A stretch of 44,139 bases of DNA from Chlamydiales bacterium (GCA_028278035.1 JANQFC010000086.1:1-44139); one strand, 5' to 3'. Shown: positions 1 to 8,504, counted from the first letter of the stretch. A program made the numbers and translations. Notes: generated by a model not told the origin, from the letters alone.

Positions 1-1
1 A

Positions 2-700
2 CTATCAAAATTAATGTCCCAAAAAGGAATCTGTTCTAGAAGAGAAGCTGAAAAATATATTGATCTCAAACAAGTTATGGTAGATGGCAAAATAATAGAT
101 AAACAGGGGACTAAAGTATCTGTTGATGCAGATATAAAACTATTGTCTGATGCTAAAAAAAATCAAAAAGATAAAGTTACTATTATTTTACATAAACCGA
201 TAGGCTATGTCTCTTGTCAGCCTGAGAAAGGATATATAGAAGCAAAACAGTTAATTACAAAAGAAAATCAATATAAACAAAAAAATGATTCCCAGCTACA
301 GTCATTTCATTTAGAAAAGTTATCAGTTGTAGGAAGATTAGACATAGAGTCCAAAGGATTATTGGTATTTACCCAGGACGGAATGGTAGCCAAAAAGATC
401 ATAGGAGAAAATTCCAATATTGAAAAAGAGTACATAGTAAGGGTTGAAGGAGACGTTTCTAAAGAAAAAATTAATAAATTGTCTTATGGGCTTTATTTGG
501 ATAATAAAAAATTAAAAAAAGCAAAAATTGATTTACTGGAACCGCAGGTTTTAAGATTTATTTTAAAAGAAGGAAAAAAAAGACAAATTAGAAGGATGTG
601 CGAACAGCTCGGTTTGAAAGTTACGGATCTTAAAAGGGTTAGAATTGGTAATATCATATTGGGAAGGCTTCCTAAAGGTAAATGGCGATTTTTATATTAA
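2..700 (+). CDS. 23S rRNA/tRNA pseudouridine synthase, RsuA/RluF-like (5' end outside window)
   Basis: Isomerises a uridine in rRNA or tRNA to pseudouridine. Numbered from the ATG at 14, an N-terminal S4 RNA-binding segment (about residues 1-45, GICSRREAE) precedes the catalytic domain. The latter has KPIGYVS near residue 61, the catalytic-Asp motif GRLDIESKGLL (D110), and the C-terminal KRQIRRMCEQLGLKV signature of the RsuA/RluB/RluE/RluF branch. The frame stays open upstream of the ATG to base 2 (codons L-S-K-L), and family members begin with RL-K-L-S just before GICSRREA, so the true start lies outside the window. It resembles E. coli RluF most in its KEYIV, RMCE and final GKWRFL segments, but the exact RNA target cannot be read from sequence. 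Confidence 0.9.
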   Translation, partial: LSKLMSQKGICSRREAEKYIDLKQVMVDGKIIDKQGTKVSVDADIKLLSDAKKNQKDKVTIILHKPIGYVSCQPEKGYIEAKQLITKENQYKQKNDSQLQSFHLEKLSVVGRLDIESKGLLVFTQDGMVAKKIIGENSNIEKEYIVRVEGDVSKEKINKLSYGLYLDNKKLKKAKIDLLEPQVLRFILKEGKKRQIRRMCEQLGLKVTDLKRVRIGNIILGRLPKGKWRFLY

Positions 701-927
701 AATTTTTTATATAGCTCTTTAAATAAAACAAAAAATCCTATCCTAAAAATCATACAACCCATAAAATGGTTTCTTAATTGAATGTGAAGAATTATTTGTG
801 ATTGAAGTTATTCACAAAATGTAAACAGAAATGGTTTTTTTCTTTGTATACTGCCTGGATAGGCCAATTGATCTTAAACAGTTGCTACATAAGTAAAACC
901 AAGAAATTTTTTTAAGGAGAAAAATAT

Positions 928-1221
928 ATGAAACTTTATGTAGGTAACTTACCTTACTCAGTAGATGAAGATAGTTTAAAAGAAATTTTTTCAGAATTTG
1001 AAGTATCTGAAGCAAAATTAATTATAGATAGAGATTCTGGAAGATCAAAAGGCTTTGGCTTTGTTGAAATAGAATCTGATGAAGATGCGACAAGAGCTAT
1101 CGAAGAATTAAATGGAAAAGAAATTGAAGGAAGAAAAATTATTGTTAATGAAGCTCGTCCGCCAAAAAAAAGAGATAACAACAGATCTTTTGGCAATAAA
1201 AGACGTTTCAGCAACAGATAA
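928..1221 (+). CDS. RNA-recognition-motif (RRM) single-domain protein
   Basis: Small RNA-binding protein of 97 residues that probably acts as an RNA chaperone in the cytoplasm. One RRM fills residues 1-76, with RNP2 as LYVGNL (3-8) and RNP1 as KGFGFVEI (41-48). The rest is a short basic, Arg-rich tail (KKRDNNRSFGNKRRFSNR) as in bacterial Rbp-type glycine/arginine-tailed proteins. An AAGGAG ribosome binding site at 914-919 sits 8 bases before the ATG, which fixes the start. A Rho-independent terminator follows, so this is a single-gene unit. Bacterial RRM proteins are often cold- or stress-induced in the lineages where they have been studied, and the long leader (701-927) would allow that, but no regulatory element is proven. 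Confidence 0.93.
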   Translation: MKLYVGNLPYSVDEDSLKEIFSEFEVSEAKLIIDRDSGRSKGFGFVEIESDEDATRAIEELNGKEIEGRKIIVNEARPPKKRDNNRSFGNKRRFSNR

Positions 1222-1248
1222 TTTTTACATTTAATATCAGTTAAATTA

Positions 1249-1278
1249 AAAACCGGTTCATTAAAGCCGGTTTTTTTT
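1249..1278 (+). terminator. Rho-independent terminator of the RRM gene
   Basis: AAAACCGG (1249-1256) pairs with CCGGTTTT (1267-1274) around a 10-base loop, and the right arm runs into eight T residues. It lies 28 bases after the stop codon of the RRM gene. Confidence 0.85.
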
Positions 1279-1338
1279 GTTCTCTTATAAAATAATTTTT
1301 TTTATTATTGCTCACAATATATATCTACTAATTGTTGT

Positions 1339-2691
1339 ATGGCTAAAATCGATTTGTTTATTTTTGTATTATCTATTTTTAGTTTGATTGTTATAGGTAT
1401 TTATAAAACAAAAAAAAATGTTTTAGAATCCACTTATTTAGTAGCAGATAGAAAAATATCCCTATTTGCGCTTGTAGCGACTTTAGTTATGACGGAGTTT
1501 AACAGCGCCACTTTAATTGCTTTTTCTTCGATAGGATATGAGATAGGATATTATGCTTTATTTTTTCCTTTGATTTTTTTAATAGGACTTATGTTCTATG
1601 CAATAGCTGTATCAAAAAAATGGAAACAGTATAATGGGCTTTCTGTAGCCGGGTTTTTTACAAAAAAATACGGCCCGGGTTTAGGCAGAATAGCCAGTAT
1701 ACTTTTGCTTTTATCGATGATGGGATTTACTGCATCTTATGTTAAGTCCATGTATATATTGTTCTTGCCTATTTTTAATATGAATCAATGGGTTTTAACG
1801 GCTGGCATTGTTTTTGCAATAGTAATGATTGTTTTAAGAGAGGGCCTAGTATCAATTATAAGAACTGATGTAGTCAGCTTTTTAATGACTCTGGTTATCT
1901 TTCCATTGATTTTATATTTTGTATATAAAGGAGGGGGAAATTCTTTTGAAAGACTGTCTTTTTCAAATGATTTTTCATTTAAGTTTTTATTGTCTTTAGT
2001 AGTCCTGACTATGTTTACATATATATTAGCTCCCTGGTATGGACAAAAAATATTTTCTGCAAGATCAGAAAAAACGGCGTATTTGTCTGTTGTTTTTGCT
2101 GCTGTATTTGTTTTTATTTTATATACAGTAACAGTTTTAACGACTGTTTTTTTAAAGAAAAAAAACGTTATTTTAGTTAATGCAGAGCTTGCCTATCCAC
2201 GTGCCATCAGCATGTTTTTACCAAGAGGATTGAAAGGTCTTGCTTACTTTTTGTTATTTGCGACATCTGCAACTACATTAACGGGTGTTTGGAATGCCAT
2301 GAGTGCTATGGTAGTAGCAGACTTTTTAAAAATAAAAAAAAGCGCTTTAAGATCAAAAATAATAACAATATCTTTTGCTGTTTTATCTTATGTTTTAGCA
2401 AATGTATTAATAGATAGGATCTTTGATAAAATGATACTTGCGAATATTCCAGTAGCTGCTCTGTGTTTTGCTCTTTTAGCTGGGTTTTACTGGGATAAGG
2501 CTTCCAAAACAGGAGTTTATATCAGTATTGTAGTGGGAGTATTGTGCGGGATATTATCATATGTTATTTTAAAAGAAGAGGGTATGTATACATGGTATTG
2601 GGCTATGTATGGTGTACCTTTGATTTTCATTTCAGGATTTATAGGGTCGGTAGTATTTCCTGATAAGGTTAGGGTTGAAAAATATAATTAA
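1339..2691 (+). CDS. Sodium:solute symporter family (SSS) permease
   Basis: Multi-pass inner-membrane transporter of 450 residues, about 12-13 hydrophobic segments, predicted to import a solute with Na+. The N-terminal part shows the SSS-type sequence YLVADRKISLFALVATLVMTE, in which the family carries its conserved DR and T/E residues. GLSVAGFFTKKYGPGLGRIAS matches the cytoplasmic loop that usually reads 'the.rfg...r'. LAPWYGQKIFSAR and the ATSATTLTGVWNAMSAMVVADFLK segment match the conserved TM8/9 region, where the family reads 'S.a...s....s'. The substrate cannot be assigned. It is slightly shorter than typical members (about 480-550). No good Shine-Dalgarno sequence is visible before the ATG, so the start is the least certain part. 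Confidence 0.85.
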   Translation: MAKIDLFIFVLSIFSLIVIGIYKTKKNVLESTYLVADRKISLFALVATLVMTEFNSATLIAFSSIGYEIGYYALFFPLIFLIGLMFYAIAVSKKWKQYNGLSVAGFFTKKYGPGLGRIASILLLLSMMGFTASYVKSMYILFLPIFNMNQWVLTAGIVFAIVMIVLREGLVSIIRTDVVSFLMTLVIFPLILYFVYKGGGNSFERLSFSNDFSFKFLLSLVVLTMFTYILAPWYGQKIFSARSEKTAYLSVVFAAVFVFILYTVTVLTTVFLKKKNVILVNAELAYPRAISMFLPRGLKGLAYFLLFATSATTLTGVWNAMSAMVVADFLKIKKSALRSKIITISFAVLSYVLANVLIDRIFDKMILANIPVAALCFALLAGFYWDKASKTGVYISIVVGVLCGILSYVILKEEGMYTWYWAMYGVPLIFISGFIGSVVFPDKVRVEKYN

Positions 2692-2733
2692 TTGTCAATG
2701 ATTTATATTGAAATAATTGATTTACGACTTTAA

Positions 2734-2762
2734 TTGAAATAAAGTTTTTATTTTAGTATAAT
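2734..2762 (+). promoter_or_regulatory. Sigma-70-type promoter for the protease-like gene
   Basis: TTGAAA (2734-2739), a 17-base spacer, and TATAAT (2757-2762). Transcription would start near 2769, leaving a leader of about 34 bases before the ATG at 2803. The gene therefore has its own strong-looking promoter instead of being read from the symporter gene. Confidence 0.65.
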
Positions 2763-2802
2763 ATATGTAATTAAATAACAAAATAATAACTAAAACAGCC
2801 TT

Positions 2803-4074
2803 ATGACAGTTAATCAAGTTTCATTAGGTGGAGCAGTATCAGCTTTTAGAGCTTATGAAGATCATCGCAGTATATGTAGCGGTATTGTCCAAGAAATTGT
2901 TAAATATGCTTTAGATCAAATAGCTCAGACAAGAAGAGTTATTCGATCCTTAAGTTCTCCCTTAGCTTTATTATCCGATATTCAGTTTAATGAAGCATTA
3001 AGAGGTTTAATGAATGAATTAAAACATTTGAGCCTACTTAATAAAGAACAGCCAATATCTAAAGATAAAAAACAAGAGATGGTAAAAAGAATAAAAGCAT
3101 TTATTATTAATGCTAACGATTCTGATCTTTTGCTTTTAATGAAACTAATAGCTCAAAATATAACAGCTATTTCTTTAGAATTATTTGTAGAAGTTTTGAA
3201 TAAATTAAAAACAAGACATCCTCAATTAAATGAATATATAATTGGTTGGGATCCGATATTAACACCTAAAGCAATCAATAATTTGATATCTATTTTTGAA
3301 AATCAATTTGGCTTTGAAAAAGGTATTTTGTCTACGCAAAGCATTGAAGATGTACCTATATTAATTACTGAAATTTTGAATGCTTATCAAGATGGGATAA
3401 AAGCATGTATTGCTTATAATCCGGATGAAAAAGATCCTCATTTAGTTCCGGTTTTTATTCAAAAAAAAGAAAATAAGACAAAAGTTTTTATTTGTAATTC
3501 ATTAGGTCATGATATTCATTTACCTTTATTTCAACCTTTAGTTTTGAAAAAAATTATAGAAAAATCTTATAAATTTACAGATTTGGATAATTTACAGATC
3601 TTTTCTTATAAGCCTGTAAGACAAAATGACAGCGTAAGCTGTCCTATTTTTGCTCTTTTAGATCTAAAAAATATTTATGAAGGTTTGAAAGAAGGAAGGG
3701 ATATATTTGAGTTTTTACAATCAAACGGTAATCCTAAAAATATTATGCCGGAAATACAAGATGATTCAGATTTAAAAATATATGAAGTAGATCAATTGCC
3801 TCCAGATATGATGAAGGTAACACAGTCTTATACTAGATTGAGATCTTACAGTATGAAATCCTCTACATTTACTCACAGTCCTCCATCTTTTGATAGAATA
3901 TCGCCGGTAGGTCTAAGGTGCAGAATTTTGCAAGATGAGGAACAGCTAAATAAAAAAATAACCGATTATAAATGTATTGCATCTGATGGAACTCCTCGTA
4001 ACAAATACATAGAAAGAAAAAGACTTAACTGGATCGTTTTATTAATCAGCCGTTTTTTGCAAAGCGATTTTTAA
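2803..4074 (+). CDS. Candidate CE-clan cysteine protease/acetyltransferase (Ulp1- or YopJ-like), possible effector
   Basis: A 423-residue soluble protein with no signal peptide or membrane segment that I do not recognise as a whole. Residues 205-295 look like a CE-clan active site: H213 (PHLVPVFIQ), N232 in CNSLG at the usual acidic position, Q274 (oxyanion-hole-like) and C280 in RQNDSVSCPIFALLDL. Known spacings are 19 and 44 for YopJ (H109/E128/C172) and 17 and 49 for Ulp1 (H514/D531/C580); here they are 19 and 48. The acidic residue is Asn, which would be unusual and could alter or lower activity. The N-terminal 200 residues are helical and the C-terminus is Ser- and basic-rich. Such proteases in intracellular bacteria usually act on host ubiquitin-like proteins or acetylate host kinases. 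The 3' end overlaps the convergent lipoprotein gene by 33 bases. Confidence 0.5.
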   Translation: MTVNQVSLGGAVSAFRAYEDHRSICSGIVQEIVKYALDQIAQTRRVIRSLSSPLALLSDIQFNEALRGLMNELKHLSLLNKEQPISKDKKQEMVKRIKAFIINANDSDLLLLMKLIAQNITAISLELFVEVLNKLKTRHPQLNEYIIGWDPILTPKAINNLISIFENQFGFEKGILSTQSIEDVPILITEILNAYQDGIKACIAYNPDEKDPHLVPVFIQKKENKTKVFICNSLGHDIHLPLFQPLVLKKIIEKSYKFTDLDNLQIFSYKPVRQNDSVSCPIFALLDLKNIYEGLKEGRDIFEFLQSNGNPKNIMPEIQDDSDLKIYEVDQLPPDMMKVTQSYTRLRSYSMKSSTFTHSPPSFDRISPVGLRCRILQDEEQLNKKITDYKCIASDGTPRNKYIERKRLNWIVLLISRFLQSDF

Positions 4075-5517
4075 AAAGTTGGTTAAATAATTTTTACCTC
4101 CATTATACGGTACCTGCACTTCAGCGTGGAACTGCTCTCCATAAATGGTTTTGATCTTATGTCTGATCGCTTGTATATATGTAGATTCTGCTAATAATTC
4201 AAAATCTTCAGGTATTTGAACAACGGACCATCCGTGAATTTCGGGAGCGATGAACGGATTTTTAATATTTTTAAAAATTGGATCTTCTTTAATTATGTGA
4301 ATAGGTTTAATTTGAGCTAGTTTTTCCATAGCGCTCAAGGCTTCCCAGCCCATGGATCTGACAAAAGAGTATCCATAGGTAAAGGCAAGCATCTGATGGC
4401 CTGCACAAATACCTAGAAGAGGTATGTTTGAGTTTCTTATTATTTCAAATACACCGTTATATTCATACATGGGAAGATTTGGATAATCGGCATTATTACC
4501 GCTGAATATTATGGCAAAAGGCTTATTTCGTAAGTTATTTAGCATAGCCAAAGATATTTCATAGTGGGGAATAGTAAGCGTTTTAATGCCTAAGTTCAAA
4601 GTTTCGATATGAGCTGCAAGCTCGGTATAAGTACCTCCGTTCATTTGATCTCCAATTAATAGAACATATTTTCCATTAGGTGTATTTGGAATCGGTGGCA
4701 TTTTAGGAGCGTAAAAAATCAGACAGTTGATTTGAGGCGACACTCCTCTAAATTTTTTTATCTTAAGTTTGATAAATCTGGCATCTGTGGGTCTTATGTT
4801 AATTATATTTCTGAAGGTATCATTATTTTTGAAATTAGCATCAGAGATAATCTCGTAGTTTGAACCGTCTGCGCTTTTTTCAAAATAAAAGTCTTCCAGC
4901 CAGCCATCATCTGTATTAGGATTGGAAAGCATCCATATTCTGGATACTTTTTGAATAGACCCGAAATCAAATATAACCTCATCTTTAATAGGGCCCGGAG
5001 GAGCCGCCTGCCAAAAAGAGACTTGGCCAGGATCATCGTAGTCCACTATATTTTTAGGGTTTTGTCCGGATGATACCCGTACATTTTGGATTTGAATTCT
5101 ACTCATGTTCATAAAACGTTTATTGGAATCTGTATCTATATAAAAACGAGTTGTTGACCAGTCGCTTGTATTACGCAGATCATCTACAGCTTTCACTCTG
5201 AAATAATATCTTGATTTATCTTTTAAAGGTTTTTTGACTCTTACAGAAGATACAAATTTTGTATCTTCTTTTACATTCTTGTATTCGATGAAATCGTCAG
5301 ATGAAAAGTCTTTTGACGTATCTAGTTGAACGATATACTTTTTATTACCAAAACCGCCTTTGGCATTAAAAAAAGACAGAAACGGCTTTGTGTTTGTGCA
5401 TATCACATCATAAGATGGGTTATTGGTAAGCTTTGGCGGAACAATCTCCGTTTTTTTTCTATCACATGATAGAAAAATAAATGATAAAATTAATGAAAAT
5501 AAAATTGCCTTTTTCAT
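4042..5517 (-). CDS. Lipoprotein with FN3-like, discoidin-like and class I glutamine amidotransferase domains
   Basis: Exported 491-residue protein. A lipoprotein signal (lipobox FLSC, C18) is followed by an FN3-like region (about 30-130, ending WSTTRFYID) and an F5/8-type-C/discoidin-like region (about 140-270, with FWQAAPP, VSRIWMLS and RFIKLKIKKFRG). The C-terminal class I amidotransferase-fold domain (about 283-488) has nucleophile C371 in GICAGHQML and H464/E466 in GEQFHAEV, so the Cys-His-Glu triad is complete. It is the last gene of a unit with GadB (18 bases upstream) and the GadC-like antiporter. Inference: it may hydrolyse a gamma-glutamyl amide outside the inner membrane and feed glutamate to the decarboxylase system; PuuD-type relatives hydrolyse gamma-glutamyl-GABA. 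Cytoplasmic amidotransferases do not carry lipoprotein signals, so biosynthetic ammonia transfer is unlikely. Confidence 0.8.
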   Translation of the reverse strand: MKKAILFSLILSFIFLSCDRKKTEIVPPKLTNNPSYDVICTNTKPFLSFFNAKGGFGNKKYIVQLDTSKDFSSDDFIEYKNVKEDTKFVSSVRVKKPLKDKSRYYFRVKAVDDLRNTSDWSTTRFYIDTDSNKRFMNMSRIQIQNVRVSSGQNPKNIVDYDDPGQVSFWQAAPPGPIKDEVIFDFGSIQKVSRIWMLSNPNTDDGWLEDFYFEKSADGSNYEIISDANFKNNDTFRNIINIRPTDARFIKLKIKKFRGVSPQINCLIFYAPKMPPIPNTPNGKYVLLIGDQMNGGTYTELAAHIETLNLGIKTLTIPHYEISLAMLNNLRNKPFAIIFSGNNADYPNLPMYEYNGVFEIIRNSNIPLLGICAGHQMLAFTYGYSFVRSMGWEALSAMEKLAQIKPIHIIKEDPIFKNIKNPFIAPEIHGWSVVQIPEDFELLAESTYIQAIRHKIKTIYGEQFHAEVQVPYNGGKNYLTNFLKIALQKTAD

Positions 5518-5535
5518 ATCAATAACCCTTTTTTT

Positions 5536-6930
5536 TTATGAGTGATTAAAACATGTTCCTGTTGTTTTCTTTTTGAATTTTGGATTCTTTTTAAAGAAAT
5601 CAAGCGCTCTTTTCATATCAGAGAGAAGCATTTCTGCCATGTCATAAGAAAATCCGTTTTTAACAACGATTCTTTGTACTATCAGATCTTCTCTGTTAGG
5701 CGGCATTTTATAAGCGGGGACAAGCCATCCTCTTTGTCTTAATTTATCTGCCATGTCATATAAGGAGAAGTTCGTTTTTTTCTTTAATGTCCATGCGAAA
5801 ACAGGAAGTTCATTGCCTTTTGTAATTAATTTAAAAGGTCCCATTTTTGCAATATTAGAAGATAAGTGCATAGCTACATCCCTGCATGCTTGTTGAATTT
5901 CTTTATATCCTTTATGGCCATAGCGCAGAAAATTATAGTACTGGGCCACTATTTGTGCGCCGGGACGAGAAAAATTAAGAGCAAAGGTAGGCATTTTACC
6001 GCCTAGATAATCCACGAAGAAAATAAGATCTTCGGGAAGATCTTGTTTGTCTCTCCAAACTACCCAACCTACTCCCGGATATACAAGGCCATATTTATGG
6101 CCGGAAGAATTAATTGATTTTACTCTTGGGAGCCTGAAGTCCCAAACCAGTTTTTTATCTAAAAATGGGGCAATAAATCCGCCGCTTGCGGCATCAACAT
6201 GCACTGGGATATTTAGTTTCTGGGTTTTTTGAAGATGATCGAGTTCTTTACAAACGCCTTTTACATCTTCATAGCTGCCATCAAATGTAGATCCTAAAAT
6301 ACAAACGACTCCTATTGTATTTTCATCACAAAGCTTGGCTGCTTTTTTAGGATCAATTGTAAATCTGTTCCCTGCGCATTTTACGAATCGTGGTTCTACA
6401 TCCCAGTATCTGCAAAATTTTTCCCAGCAGACCTGCACATTCATGCCCATTACAAGATTAGGCTTGTCTATTGATTTTTTTTGTTTCTTTCTTCTTTTTT
6501 GCCACTGTCTTTTTAGAGCTAGGCCTCCTAACATACAGCCTTCGGACGAGCCGGTTGTTGAACAGCCTACAGCTATAGTTTTATTAGGTGCATTCCAAAG
6601 ATTAGATATAATATTGACACATCTTTTTTCAATTTCCGCAGTTTGCGGATATTCATCCTTGTCAATCATGTTTTTATCTAAAGTATCGTCCATTAACTGT
6701 TTTGCTTCCGGTTCCATCCAGGTTGTCACAAATGTTGCCAGGTTATATCTTGAGTTGCCATCTAAAATAAGTTCGTCATGGATTAGATCATAAGCGGTTC
6801 TGGGAAGCATTTGATCATCGTCCAATTTGTATTTTGGAACAGGATTTTTTAAGGCATGTCTTGCATAGACCGGCAAAAGTGCTTTTTCAAATATTTTGAG
6901 ATTTTGTGTTTTAACTATTTTATGAACCAT
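5536..6930 (-). CDS. gadB: Glutamate decarboxylase
   Basis: PLP enzyme that converts glutamate to GABA and CO2, consuming a cytoplasmic proton. The 464 residues are close to the 466 of E. coli GadB. The substrate/PLP region HVDAASGGFIAPF (244-256) and the Schiff-base lysine K279 in SSGHKYG match the family. The C-terminus ends CFNHS, which aligns with the SFKHT end of E. coli GadB; its penultimate His (H463 here, H465 there) closes the active site at neutral pH, so pH-gated control is probably retained. The start is fixed by an AGGAG at 6938-6942 that lies in the last codons of the antiporter gene, 2 bases separating the two genes. The upstream partner identifies the role as glutamate-dependent acid resistance. 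Confidence 0.96.
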   Translation of the reverse strand: MVHKIVKTQNLKIFEKALLPVYARHALKNPVPKYKLDDDQMLPRTAYDLIHDELILDGNSRYNLATFVTTWMEPEAKQLMDDTLDKNMIDKDEYPQTAEIEKRCVNIISNLWNAPNKTIAVGCSTTGSSEGCMLGGLALKRQWQKRRKKQKKSIDKPNLVMGMNVQVCWEKFCRYWDVEPRFVKCAGNRFTIDPKKAAKLCDENTIGVVCILGSTFDGSYEDVKGVCKELDHLQKTQKLNIPVHVDAASGGFIAPFLDKKLVWDFRLPRVKSINSSGHKYGLVYPGVGWVVWRDKQDLPEDLIFFVDYLGGKMPTFALNFSRPGAQIVAQYYNFLRYGHKGYKEIQQACRDVAMHLSSNIAKMGPFKLITKGNELPVFAWTLKKKTNFSLYDMADKLRQRGWLVPAYKMPPNREDLIVQRIVVKNGFSYDMAEMLLSDMKRALDFFKKNPKFKKKTTGTCFNHS

Positions 6931-6932
6931 TG

Positions 6933-8351
6933 TTATTCTCCTGATTTTTTAGAGATTTGTTTTTTCCAAGAGGGTCTTTTTAATGAGTTGATAATAATTG
7001 GGGCAGAAACAAAAACTATTACACCAATTATTAAGAACCAGACATAAAATCTAGGGTTAGCTATTTTTATTTGAGATGGAGGGAAAAACCCAACGGTAAA
7101 GGCAAATAAAACAGCCAAGAACCCTATTCCTGCAACACACCACATTCCAAAATGGCCAAGAGGAATTTTATAAGTTCTTTTTACATTTGGTTTTTTATAT
7201 CTTAAAACAATAGCTGTTACATATAAAAGCATGTACATAACTAAATACAAGACTACTGTCAAGGAAGTGAGTAAATAGTAGGCCGTATTTACATTGGGAA
7301 GTAGTAAAAATACTAAGGCAAGCAATGTAACAATAATAGCTTGAATCCATAAAATATGCGTTTGCACACCATGTTTGTTAGTATGGGCTAAAAAGGGAGG
7401 GAGCTCACCGTATTTTGCCGTTGCTAACAATCCTTTACTAGGTCCACCGATCCACGCAATTGTTCCTCCTAAAGCGCCAAAAGCTAATAAGAAGCCCATT
7501 ATGGGAATAAACCATTTTAAATTATATTTTGTTAAAATAACGTCAATTGCCTGCATTACTCCTGCTGTCAAACTGATATCTTTAGGTGAGAGAGTGGCAG
7601 CAATTGCTAAAGATCCTAATAAAAATGTTAGTGCAATAATCAAAAGCGCAATAAATAATGCTTTAGGATAATTTTTTGATGGATTTTTCAAGGATAGAAC
7701 ATGAACGGCCTCTACTTCCATTCCAGCAAACAATAAAACTGTTCCTGCTAGAAATGCTACGTTATTAAAATTTGTCAAATCTGGAATAAATCCTCTAGGC
7801 TGAGCTAAAAATTCAATTGGATTTCCGCCTAATACCCAAATAAGCCCAAATATTATAATTATAATAGCAGGAGCTATAGTTCCAGTTGTAACACAAACAG
7901 TTGCGAACCAGCTTGCTGCTTTGAATCCTCTGAAGTTAATAAACATTGCGCCCCAGTATACAACAAAAACAACGGCTACAATAAACATACGGTTTGCTGC
8001 TAGTGTTGGGTCGAAGAACAAGTAAGATAATGCTCCTGCTGCAAAAGCCAGAACCGTTACGTTCCAAATAGAATTTTGCACCCACTGTATCCAGATAGCT
8101 GTAAAACCAAGCTTTGATCCAAAAGCTTCTTTTACCCATCTGTAAACGCCTCCTTCTTTTGTCCAACCTGTTGCTAGCTCAGCTGATACCAAAGAAACAG
8201 GAAGCAGGAACAATAAAGAAGCAAATAAAATAAAAAAGATCATATGCGTTCCTGTATCTGCTATCATAGGAAGGCCGCGAAGAGATAATACGATCGCCAC
8301 GTTCATCATTGCAAAAACGAATACGCCTGCTTTATGTAATTTTTTCGGCAT
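6933..8351 (-). CDS. gadC: Glutamate/GABA antiporter, GadC-like (APC superfamily)
   Basis: Inner-membrane antiporter, about 12 TM segments, expected to exchange external glutamate for internal GABA made by the adjacent GadB. GadC-like features include ELATGWTKEGGVYRWVKEAFG in the TM2-3 region, a membrane segment containing FAGMEVEAVHVLSLKNPSKNYP, GPSKGLLATAKYGELPPFL, and NVKRTYKIPLG near the C-terminus. I start at MPKKLHKAG because TTAGGAG (minus strand of 8357-8363) lies 5 bases before it; an in-frame ATG at 8477 would add 42 atypical hydrophobic residues. That gives 472 residues. The protein ends soon after the last TM and seems to lack the roughly 40-residue C-plug that closes E. coli GadC at neutral pH, so its pH gating may differ. 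Confidence 0.9.
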   Translation of the reverse strand: MPKKLHKAGVFVFAMMNVAIVLSLRGLPMIADTGTHMIFFILFASLLFLLPVSLVSAELATGWTKEGGVYRWVKEAFGSKLGFTAIWIQWVQNSIWNVTVLAFAAGALSYLFFDPTLAANRMFIVAVVFVVYWGAMFINFRGFKAASWFATVCVTTGTIAPAIIIIIFGLIWVLGGNPIEFLAQPRGFIPDLTNFNNVAFLAGTVLLFAGMEVEAVHVLSLKNPSKNYPKALFIALLIIALTFLLGSLAIAATLSPKDISLTAGVMQAIDVILTKYNLKWFIPIMGFLLAFGALGGTIAWIGGPSKGLLATAKYGELPPFLAHTNKHGVQTHILWIQAIIVTLLALVFLLLPNVNTAYYLLTSLTVVLYLVMYMLLYVTAIVLRYKKPNVKRTYKIPLGHFGMWCVAGIGFLAVLFAFTVGFFPPSQIKIANPRFYVWFLIIGVIVFVSAPIIINSLKRPSWKKQISKKSGE

Positions 8352-8368
8352 AAAAACTCCTAACTTAT

Positions 8369-8384
8369 TTAATACACGTATTAA
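8369..8384. promoter_or_regulatory. 16-base inverted repeat in the leader of the gad operon, candidate operator
   Basis: TTAATAC-AC-GTATTAA is a perfect 7-base inverted repeat with a 2-base centre. It lies 17 bases upstream of the antiporter start codon and 120 bases before the divergent MOMP-like gene. A dimeric repressor or an activator could bind here. It is AT-rich, so chance occurrence is possible. Confidence 0.35.
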
Positions 8385-8504
8385 TAAACATTTTTTTAAT
8401 AAAAAAAATATAATGTCAACAACTTGTTTAATAATTTTTTTTATACAAAAAAATAATATTTTTATTATATTAAGCATGAAGAAGACTAATAAACTGAGGA
8501 AACT

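Noticed and set aside
954..1214. 86-codon minus-strand frame over the RRM gene
   Set aside because: Antisense to a gene with clear RNP motifs and ribosome binding site.
6335..6793. 152-codon plus-strand frame opposite gadB
   Set aside because: Antisense shadow; no ribosome binding site or recognisable domain, while gadB is unambiguous.
8391..8419. TTGACA on the minus strand (8414-8419) as a gad promoter
   Set aside because: No acceptable -10 hexamer at 16-18 bases; the region is almost pure A/T, so the match alone is weak.
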